Notes under the pieces: generated by a model
Told to the model about the DNA's origin: nothing
Databases searched by the model: none
The model's input: only the letters and a program-made list of their open reading frames with translations
DNA from: Heterobilharzia americana
Taxonomy: Eukaryota > Platyhelminthes > Trematoda > Strigeidida > Schistosomatidae
Reading direction: 5' to 3'
Assembly: GCA_944470555.2 (NCBI GenBank)
Contig: OX104132.1
Span: forward strand, 14,331,755 to 14,395,754
DNA length: 64,000 nucleotides
Shown: piece after piece, positions 26,101 to 38,100 of the stretch
How the letters are laid out: each line of letters opens with the position of its first letter
How positions within the stretch are numbered: the stretch's first letter is position 1
Program-made: the position numbers and the translations under genes

Positions 26101-29100
26101 TTATTGGTATCATACGCTTAACAGTGTTACTGAACAAGAGGATTTGAATACGCTTTAACAATAGTGCAAACATTACACTGAGTCAAGACAGCTTTTCTTA
26201 ATGTTCATCTGTCAAAAAGAACTGATGGGTCGATAAGAAAAATACATACACGGGGCGATACACACACTTTCTCAGCCTCGCTCCCCTTCAGTACAAACGA
26301 AGTTTAATAAAAACCCCAAGTTACAAAATAAAGGCTATATGTTAGGAAGATATAACTGAGGAGGAACTAACGACTTGGCGCAACAAGCTACTTGAAAACG
26401 GCTATCCTGATTAACTCATAATGAAACATGATTACAAAAATGACAGGAAAGGATATTCCAACGTCTAGCAGGAAACCACCATACATTCGGGTACAACTTA
26501 GAGGTGACGTGCTCAGCGAGATATGTAATTCACAAACTACACAGATCAATTCACAGAACTCCTGATGCCAGTAAATAACAAATTACGTTCTCCATACGCC
26601 CAATGGTGACACGGAGACTGAAAGATGAATTGCCTAGACTCATCACTTCCTGTTTTGTTTATCAGTTTGACTGTTCCTGTGGAGCCAGTTACGTCGACTG
26701 CTCGTCTAGGAATTTAATTTTCCGTGCTCATAAATACCTCCCAGTGTGGTAAAGACTATTACTAGCTCTATATTAGCACACTTGGTTGAACCGAACCATA
26801 AAGTGGGTATGAATAAGTCGTTTTTCATTCTGTGCCGGGTTCCCATCAAAAACACCCCAACTCTTAATCCTTCAGACTGCAGAAGCAGCAGGTTCAAACA
26901 ACCAGAGTTATGAGTTCGTAAAAAGCAAGTGTTGCCACCACCTTGACCCAATCCAGAACTCACAAATTCCTTAGCATCCTATCCCACGTAATCTAATTTT
27001 CTAGTTTTATACCATAGATACCCCTTCATTCCTATATTCTGAAATAATTTTAACACATTCTCTTAACTTATTTTGTCCTCAAACATGAGTAACGTTCTAT
27101 CAAGCTGTTATTCCTCGAATTATCTTTCTTAGCTTATGACATCCAACTCTCATAAACACATTCCTATTGTTTTATTAAATCATCACCTTATAGCATTACC
27201 TACAACATATAAACGTTTAGATAAACAATTATTTTCAGTTGAATCCCAGTAACAATTGGTTTTATCATTAACGTTCATACAAGACTTTTCTAAAGAGAAC
27301 TCCCCCAACATCATAATATTATCAACAAACGGATAAACGAAATCTCAATACTACTGATGCATAATTCCTCAATATTCACATATAACTGTAGAATCTGAAG
27401 TAGAAGTTATCGAAAACAATATTTTTTGTTCATTTAAATGGCCTTTGAATTATAATGGGAACTTTTAATGATTTGAAAATCACTTACAATCATCAGTAAC
27501 CCGCAGTGACTACAGGCAATCTATCCAAACAGAAATATTTATTGTAAGCATTTATCAACTTCTAGTTGTATACGATTTGGAAAAAGAAAGTGACTAGATG
27601 ATTCACAAATAAGTTGCAGTACTACATATCTTCAGAGATCTTAAAACATATTTTATAAATATAACACATTTTATGTTCACTTAAATTAAATCCCCCTTCC
27701 ACAAAGATTATATATGGGAGAAAAAAACCTGAAACAGCTTATTTTTAGAAAACTTCTGAAGAAAAATATTTAGATAGTGTTGGACAAGAAGGAATCAATT
27801 CAGTAGCTACACGCTTGTTCACGCAATAAGCTATGAGTCACATTTACTGTGCGAATAATGACCTCACTACCTAAACTGTCGAAACCTAAGTTCGAACCCA
27901 TGACATACTGGTTGAAACTGGAAACTTTAAAAGCCATCCTAACAACTGTTGAAATAACCAATTAGGTTTTACTATTTCGACTAGAAAGTTGTTTTTCCAC
28001 AAAATAGAGAACTGTGATTGGTTATCTGAGCAGTCGGCAAGGTGGTCTTTCAAGTTATTCTTGAAGATCGATTGCCAAAACCAAGGCCACTCTAACAACT
28101 GATGAGATAACCAATTGCATCCCTCTATTTTATTAAAAACTACCTTTCAGCAAAAGCATCAAGACCTGATCGGCTTTTACAACGATTGGCTAGGGTAGTC
28201 TTTAAAATAACCCACCCAAAGAGCCACTGGGTTCAATTCCGTTAGCAGTTCATTCATTTTCAGCTCCAAAAGAAATCTTAAACCGAATGTAATTTCAGGA
28301 ACATAATTATTCATAATAACAACAAAGTGATATAAAGGCCACCATGGCTACAGTTGAAATAGCCAATTAAGTTTCTCCCTTTCGCCTTAGAAGGTAATTT
28401 TTTATAAAATTAAGAAATTAAATTGCATACATCGGTAGTTGCTACGATATTCTTTACAGTCAAATATATCCACGAGAATATACTGCTTAAAACACTTAAC
28501 TTACCATAACGTTGCAGTTGTTTTAAAGGATCAGAATTAAAAATCCGAAATCCATTTTGCATACCGACTGCAAAACAACCTGTTAGAAGTAAAAAAAAAG
28601 TGGCAATGGTAAACATAAGTTGATTCCACACGAAATCTAGAGAATATAGTTGTGTCAAACAAAAATAATCAAAAACTTACTGAGAATTTTCACACAAATA
28701 ACTAAACTTTGAATTTCTAAACACTTTTGGTAACTAAAAGAATGATGGATGTTAATTGGTTGGAAGAAGTCAGCAGGAAGCCCTGAGCCTCGATGTTTTG
28801 TTTGTTGACGCTCATCAGCAAGGCGTATCTGCAAATTTGAGGAGACCCACGTTCCCTGTGAGATGCGGTTCAAATTCCCGCTACATAGCTAAGTATCAAT
28901 GAATTCATAGAAGACTAATCCCGTTCTAGAAATTGTTGCCTCTCAGCAAGTTGAAATACAATAAGTAAATGGATTGTAAACGTCTATCCATCAACTTGAA
29001 AACACAATACGTCGTTAATGGTTTCTAGGGATTTACCAAAACAGGAACCTCATGTAGTACTAGTAGACATTTCAATAACATCGTAATAATTAAAATTATG

Positions 29101-32100
29101 CTACTAATAATAAGCAACTATAGTCAAGTCCAGATGTTTCCCTCACTAAACTTTATTATTCCCTGGACAAGTCACTTGGATAAAAAATTAACAGTCCATA
29201 CTGTGTTATTTTGAGGAATTAGAGACTCTGATTTTTAGTAGTAATGCACCGATCGGTTTCTAAAGTGTAGAGGTAGGCTCAATTATTGCTCTGAGATTTT
29301 TGTTGTTAGAATTTGTGATGATTATTTTCCCAGGTAAGGTTGACACTAGGTGATTGTGAATGAGCAGATAATCCATATCCATAGATTCACTTTGAACAGG
29401 TTGAATCCAATCTAGTGACAAACTGACAAATCAGACATTTGACAAGAAAACAAAAAAATTGACTGTTTTCAATACTGCTCATGTTGTCCTTAAGATATAT
29501 TTAACGCTTTTATGTTAAGACTTTAAAATATGAGTCAGAAAATGACATCAACTGATCGATAAATAATGGTTAGGCGACCGACGGTATGTGGAGCTACTAA
29601 CTAACACCTCAGTATAGGTTATATTAACTAAAGTTTTAGCTAGTGTATGGAGGTCAGACATGATCCCTTTCCACAGGTCTCAATCACTGTTACTCCATCA
29701 ATTCAATAATGATAAGAAGTCCTCTCTTCATAATCAGTGAACAAATACCCTGAAGAACATAGTCTCCAGACATTCACTCTCCAACACACACACACACACA
29801 CACACATCACCACACATATCCACAACCAACAATACCCCAATTTCTCAAACTAAAGCAACATAACACTCGTCGACCAACATGCCCTACAACAGTCTCCCTG
29901 AATGAAAACAGTGACGACGAGTAACTACACCATTCTGTCGAAACCATGGGAGCATTATACCCTCAGCTAACCTACCACCTCACTTCTGTACGTCACGAAT
30001 ATCAATTCTATCCATTCTCATTCAACCTCATCATACACACACACACACACACACACATGTACACTAATCAAGTCGCCATATCCTCAACACAATTCACACA
30101 GATCGATCTTATCATCATACGAGATTCTTTACTACACCCAACAGCTGAACACGCTAAAAAAATCTAGACTTCTGGACACCTTCACTGGCAATTCAAAAAT
30201 CTTTAGCATACCTCTCTCCCCACCCTCATCCTAGTTCTTAATCACAACTCGTCTTCATTCCCACCTTCCTTAACACCACGAAATGAAATGACTCACCACC
30301 TTGACCAATACACTGATCTGGAAGAAAGTCACATCACTCAAGGTCGGTCACTCATCAAACAAATCTCTCCACTCATGCAAAACCCTCCATTGATTCCCAC
30401 CAGCTTGCACCACATGCAACATCACAATGATATTCAATTGACTATTAACAGTCCGTTTCACTGAGTCCCACTCCCTTCTCTTCTATTCCATAGCTCTCGA
30501 ACATGGCCATCAAAGGCAGACAACATGAGAAGGCTTCACATTTTCCACCACACTTACCTACGTAGTCCACACTGTGTCTCATACTATCACTCCGTCTGTA
30601 ATCTAGAAGTCAGATAAAGAGTTTAATGTAGGAGAGGTAATCCAATTGATGAGGTTATGTGCCCTCATTGACTCAGGTGGCCGGGACATATGTTATGCGC
30701 ACGTAGTCATCATCTACGCTTTCATACAATGTTAGCTGAAGTAGGATCAGGATGAAAAATTGTGGGAGGTGGACAGACTGACTGATAAAATCAACGTAGA
30801 ACCTTGCACACAAGTGCATCAGCTCAAGTTCCCACACTTCACAATAGCAAACATAGGACAGGTGGATAGAACAAGAGTAATATCAAAGAAGATGAAGTAG
30901 TGCAAGAGAATAAAAAATCTTAAGTTAAAGAGTAGTGTGAGTATCCAAGATTTGGAAGATATAAAGGAGTGAATACATCTGCGACATGGTGACCGATTCA
31001 ACCACGTCACCAACAGCCTTCAACTGACCAGAAGTGGGATAAAGTACAATACAGTACATAACCTAAACGAGATTGCTATGATTTGTGACTGTGATATGAT
31101 ATATACGTGAACTTACATCTGATCAAGTCATGTCTAGTGATATTCCTATTGGCTACTGTTGTTCTGTGACTGCCAAGTACTATAGTCCTATTGGTTATCC
31201 CCTAATTACAATTGAGTCTATGCTACTGTTATTCTGTTTAAGCTTGTGTGAACTGTTGGGTGAATCAGCTGTGTGACCTGTTTGTGGGAACTGCCTAAAA
31301 AATCCATATCACAATTACAATTCTTGTTCTCCTTGCATAATTCTGGAATACTAGTTTTGGTGAAAAATAAATGCGTATGGATTAATTCATAACTCAATTC
31401 GAAAATGACGCAGAATTTCAGCCTGCTACATAATTATGTGCCGGATTATGAGCCACACTTATTGTCTAAGAGCTAATAATACTATCTCCTTACCCAGGTC
31501 AAAATAAATGAAGCAAGATTGAAACTCAGGATTTATCTCTTGAAAGCCAAGTGCTTACGCGAGTACATAAGCTAAATTGCCTTCTGAAGTGACTGCTATG
31601 TATTCCAAACGTCCTTTACTGATTGGCAATCCATCTAACAGACGCAATGTTTCCCGTTTCAAGTGGGTCGGATGGCCTGAAACATCTTATTATTAAATTA
31701 TTAAGAAATTTAGTTGCTACTTGTACTTAGGCATTGTAACTACCATGCCTCACAGTCCTTGTACAAATGTTGAGCATTTTTTCATGTGGTAGAGATACAA
31801 GAAATCGTGCTGAGCCTCATTCATAATGAATTAGGAGTCAGGGAGTTGCAAGAAGCCTGTATAGATCTAGTGCATATTCTCAGGATGTTCTCCAAAACCA
31901 CAAGTGCCTTTTCCCACCATTATATGAAACGTCGAGCAGTCATATAGTGTTGCTAGGATATTTACTTGGACTTATGCAACCATATAAAGGCTTTCAGAGA
32001 GTCATTACCTATGAAGGCAATGCGAACATCTATTTTTGGCACCTCCATTTCGAATAATTATACTACTAATAAATGAAAAGTGATAAAACTACGTAAACCA

Positions 32101-35100
32101 AGTTTCAAAAATTGAGTGACTACCTTAATATGACAGTCAGAAAAAGATTATGCCAGAAAGCTCAAGTAACAAATAATAAAACATGACAGCGCGATACATC
32201 AGATAAGCAAGACTAACATGGAAATACACTCAGAACACCCAAGTACTGCTTTTTGGTTTCTTTTTCATTGGCCTCGATATTCAATTTTTAACTAATGGGT
32301 TGCGATTTTGAACTTAGTTCCAATTAACAAGTTCTAGGTGGCTAATGTATTACTAGACGTCAAACCATAAGTGTGGATCATTACCTACTGCACGGCCGTC
32401 CATTTGGTTGCTGAGTTATAAGAAGAAAGACGTGTGCTAATGAAAGAAACACTTATATCAATGATGCATCGTGGCTAGCAGTGGAATCCAGGATGCGCAA
32501 TTCATCCTATTTGGGACTCGCCAGTTAGATGTACCTGCTTCCCAGTGAGAGATGTTGTCCATACCAGGGTTCGAACTCGCGAACGATGGCTTCAAACGCC
32601 AGACCGTTATCCACTACACCACCGAGCCACGGTAGCCACTTCTTGTGCGACGGCTATAGTTTCAGTATAACTGTTTTTATATGATACCGTCGTTGATTGA
32701 ACCGAACTGATAGGTCTCTATTGGCATATGGGCTCCTGTGCGGATGCCTCGATATTGCCTGTGTTCTAATTATGTTAATGATGAATCATGGCTAGCAGCG
32801 GAATTCAGGATGCGCATTTCGTCCTATTTGGGACTCGTCAGCTGGACGTACCTGCTTCCCAGTGAGTGATCAATTCGGTCCAATCAACGTCGGTATCACA
32901 TAAAGACAATTATACTAAACTATAGCCGTCGCACAAGAAATGGCTACCGTGGCTCGGTGGTGTAGTGGATAACGCTCTGGCGTTTGAAGCGATCGCTCCC
33001 GAGTCCTGGTGGGAACAACACTCACTGGGAAGCAGGTACATCCAGCTGACGAGTCCGAAATGGGATGAAATGCGCATCCTGGATTCTGCTGCTAGCCACG
33101 ATTCATCATTAACATAATTAGAACACAGGCGATATCGAAGCATCCGCACAGGAGCCCATATGCCAGTAGAGACCTATCAGTTCGGTTCAATCAACGACGG
33201 TATCATATAGAAACAATTATACTAACACTTATATCACCAAATTTTCAAATACAGATCTTTCATTCAAATGCACTTTACTGGACCAGATGACAGTCTAATC
33301 AGATTATAATGTCTAAAAGGGTCATTTTTCTAGACAACTTTAGAAGAAATCAGAAGACTGATATATTTTTCTATAGCAAAGAGAAAATAAGCGGATACTG
33401 ACGATAGTTATCGGTAATTTCAAATGCATGCAAAGTAGTAACCGAATAATGACTGATCATGAAACTTGATCACTTCAGATGATGGACTAATGAGCGAACT
33501 TATTATTTAAAACTAAATATTTACTCATCATAATATATGTGACACTGAATCAGTGAAATCAAAGTATATTTTCCGTATCTCCTAAAGTATAGTAATGAAA
33601 CAACTTTCTCTGATTGGCTTTCATTATTAATTGTTTTAGTTTACAATTATGAACTAAAATCCTTTTGTAATAGCATCACAAGGATCCGACACACAGACAA
33701 CGTTCCTTATAACGTATCTATAGATATTTAACACTTAAACTACAGATTAGGAACAGGAAAAAACCTGAAAAAACCAAACAGTTTCAGCGTCCGACCATTG
33801 ATATATTAACAAGAACTTTATCTCAACGATTCGCCTCCAACTCTAAGCACCAAATGATTTTCTAAATGACTTAGTTATGAAGCATGAGATCTGGAACACT
33901 TTTCGGTGAAATAAATCAGTGGTTCGCATAATAAGATATTTACTTTTTCAACTTAGTGGTCGATTACGCTTTCACTTCATCTCATTTCTTCGACTAGGAT
34001 GTTGTGAGTTTATAAGCAGTTACGGAAAGCAACACAATCAACATGAGGTATGCTGATTGAGTATTAAAGTTGGTACGACTTTGAACCACCAATTAGTCAT
34101 CATCATCATTATTATCAACATAGGACCAGGCACTACTGCGTAACGGTCCGAGTTGCTAAACCTCATATCAGCACATCAAGTAAAAAGGTAGTGAGGTGAA
34201 GGATCAAGATAAGTGAATGCAGTCAAAAGAAATATAAAGTACGAGAAGAAAGGAAAGAGGAGTGACAAAATAGTGAGATTCGGTATAGTGTTGTTAAGAT
34301 GAGGATAATGTGTGTATACATCTGCGCCACTGATTTCGGTTCTGAGCCATATCACCTAGGGTCTCCAACCAACCACCAATTAGTGTGATTGGGAAGTATT
34401 TTGTGCGGAGTTGTATGCTTCTTTTTCTATGCTTGGACTCAAGGGAAAGTTAAAACACCAAAGGCAGACAGACAAAATCAACATAGAACATCACACACAA
34501 GTGCATCGGTCTAAGCTACCACAATTTACAGCATGGAAACAAGTGGATAGAAGTAGAGTGATATCAAAGTGTACAAAGGCATAAAGGAGGAAAAGAAATT
34601 TAAAAATCAAGGTTAGTGAAAATATTCGAGCTTCTGACGATGCCAGAGTGAATACATCTGCATCATTGTGACTGATTTTCAGCCACGTCGCCAAAGGTCT
34701 CCAATCATTGATTCTTATATTTTCGAGGAATCCCAATTAGGCAGTCTACACCTCTATACACAGCTCAGATCAAGTCAGAGACTTGATAGACAGCTGCCTC
34801 GTCTTGTTTTGGTCACCCTAACCCTTCTTCCAACCCAATCCAACGTCGATTGATATCGTGTATCGAGGTAGGCAGTGGTTTAGCATGGACATATTTTTTC
34901 CACGCCACCTCAGTCAGCGAAGGTTCACAATCTCATTGACTTCATTTCCAGGTATCCTTCGTATAACCTTAGCTCATACAGTGATCTTACGATACGTAAG
35001 CAATTCTGTGAAGATACCTGTGGTCAAGCACTTGTAATCTCTTCATGTCTACTTTTGATGGCCATGCCTAACAACCGTAAAGTAGGACAAGGCGAACTGT

Positions 35101-38100
35101 TGTGCAGAATAAAATTCCCTTGATGTGTGGTCAAATATCCTTCTGGTGCCTGAGTTGATGTAAGTTAGCAAATGCCAAATGGACCTTCGGCTTCAGAGCG
35201 GAGATTTAGTCACCAATCAACTCATGAGAGTTGATGCAACTTCTCAAGTAAGTGAAGTGGTCAACGCATTCAACCACTTCACCGCCAATCCTTAAGCTGG
35301 AATTAGCTCTACATCAGTTCTGAAGCATCGTCATAAATTTGACAGATGTAAAACGTGTACCGAAAATGCTCAGATTTCTCCTAAAAATGCTCAGAAGATC
35401 CTGCATTTTGTCAGCATCTCCGCCCAACGGAACAATGTCATCTGCAAACTCCACGTCAGCCTAGCGCTCTCCAAGGAGTAGGTCAATCCCTGTAGTCAGA
35501 TGTACCTAGGGTTATGTGCATCAGTATGCATATTACAAAGTTAAACAAGGATGGTGAAAGTGGATATCCTTGACGGACACCAATAGTCATCGTTACTTCA
35601 ATTGACAACTTCCCACAAGTCCTTACACAGCCGCATGAATTCAAGCAGAGAGATTTAACTAGCACTACATATTTGCCCGGAACTCCCGTCATAGACCAAC
35701 ACTACCATAATACCTCTCGGTCGATATCCGAATGACGCTGTTAGGTCAAGAAGTATGGTGGTAAGTGTCAACCACTGGTAAGTATGCCTATGTTCCAAAA
35801 CCAGTCGACGGACCAGTATTTGATAGGTGCATCCTCGTCCAGGTCTGGAACCTGACTGGTTTTCTTGAGTTTGATTTGCCCAAGCTCCAGTTAGGCGTCG
35901 TATAACTATAGACCCTAGGGACTTGGATACCATGTTAGTCAAACTGATTCCCCTGTGGTTGTCACTAAAAAACTTTTTTTCTTTCCTAGAAAATGGAATG
36001 ATCAGTTATTTAGACGAGTTCGTCGGGTTTTTCATAAGCTGCCTAGTACCCCATTACTCTATTATTGATTACCTACCCCCTACCTCAAAACTTCTGTTGA
36101 CAAACTTTCAGGTCCTGATGCTTTGCATCGTCTCAAATTCTAAACAGCCTTCTCAACTTTGAAATTTGAAAGGTCAACATGTTCATCTCATTCAGGTTCG
36201 GGTTGAATACTAGTTTTAGTCCAGTTGAACTGAGCTTTAAAGTGTTCCAACTAGCCTTTTAGCTGCCTTTCCTGACGTTATCAGAGACCCACCTATTTCA
36301 TTTTCTTCTTCCTGGAATTCTTAATAGGTCTGAATAATTGCCGAGAACTGCCTAATGCTGGTGCCTTTTCCGTCTCTTTCGCTACCCACCACTGTTCACG
36401 ATCACTATGAAAACTCTTGTAGTTAGTGTAATCAGAGCCAGCTGGAATGACTCTTTTTATACTAATCAGTTTGGGTGAGACTGATGAAGTCCACTAATTC
36501 TTGCTAACCTTTAGGCGTAGGTCACCGACTGTCATTTCCGCTTTTACATCAGACTAAAGATTAGTCCAGGTTTAATAAAGATGAGAACCTCTGCAATGTT
36601 CAGATAAATGCTTCGGTATCTCATTCGTAAACACAGACTTGATCTCATCTTTCAGTTGAATACGCACAGGCTTTACTACCGCCTGTTTCCTGCAAAAACA
36701 AGCACATGCTTGAACTAACGCGTGATCAGAGTATAAGTCCAGAAAGGGCAATAATCCTCCATCGTTACACTTTAACGTCGGCTTGCAGCAATACGACCTA
36801 TATGTTTATCGTCGGTTTTATGTCAGGGGATAACAAGTAAGTCAGTTTCTCTCTTTATGTTTGAAATTGCTGCTCTTCAGGAACAAGTGATTGTCAGACC
36901 AAAATTGCAAAAGACGATCACAATTGTTGTTTTGTTGGCATGGGATTCTGTAGATACCTCAAACATACCTTCCCGATTGACTCAGCTTTCCTACTCAAGC
37001 GTTGAAGTCGCCTGCTAGTGTGACGATATCTGAACGTTTTGCATTATATAGAAAAATTGACAGCTTTTGATAGAAGTAATCTTGTATCATCCAAACTGCA
37101 CTCAGTAAGTGCGTAGGTGAAGATTACGAATAAGCGTCGTGTCAGGACCTACACCAGTCCTAATTAATGCATTCAGTCTGTAAGCACACATACGCCTATT
37201 GATTGGTATGTATTTAAGAAGTGTGCCTTCTTTCCGTGGTTCGCGGGACAAGAGAAACCAGTGGTTAGAGACTCTAGGTGATATGGCTCAGAACCGATGT
37301 CAGTGGCGCATCTCAACATTATACCGAACCTCACCATTTTCTCATTCTTCCTTTCTCTCTTTTAGTACTTTATTTTTCTTCTGGCTGAATTTTCTTTTCT
37401 TTATCTCCAACTTCACTGCCCTTTTACTTGACGTACTGATATGAGTTGTGGCGACTGCGACTATCAAGCAGTAATGCCTGTTTCTATGTTGATTTGGATG
37501 GATGGATGGATGGTCCGATAATTTAATGCTATACCCACACCAACGAGCCACTGAACCTCCGGACACTAGTAAAGTGAATTTTGTAGATGATTCACATTGG
37601 CCAGGTGAGGTCAAGTGAATAACGAAATGAGTTCTGTGTGTGTATCTCAGAAATGCAGCATATACCAGTGGCTCAAGTTTCCAAAATTTTGGAGAGACGC
37701 CTGTTGTTCAAACTGACATAGGGTTTGAACACTGAAAGCTCGAATGCGTAACTGACAGCATGATTCTAGGAGACTAGGAATGGCCTTTTGCTGGCTTGAA
37801 TCGTTAGTAATGGCTACATAGTGATGGAGAAGTTGTTAGAGGCTTAAAACGTATCAGGAAGTGAGGGAATATGAGAAAAAGGTAAAGAGGTTAATGTTAG
37901 TCGGGTTTTTTGTACTGTTGAAAGCAAGCAGGCGGTTGCTATTAACCAGCTGGTCACATCGTGTAGGTTTTTCTGCGAGGTATGTGAGAGAAAAGGGATT
38001 GATTTTGCACAACTGCAGAGCCCATAAGTCGTTTTCTTCACGCCTGTCACATACAACTTTTTTTAAGTGTCGGAATGAGGTTTTATTGTGCTACCACTGA

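Larger units (their letters stand above)
32680..33226. repeat. Imperfect palindrome of two Sm-alpha-like copies
   Basis: The left arm (about 32680-32868) is repeated as reverse complement in the right arm (about 33027-33226) with few mismatches, including the shared flank TAATGATGAATCATGGCTAGCAG. Shared flanks show that the duplication included surrounding sequence, so it is not two independent SINE insertions. Confidence 0.8.
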
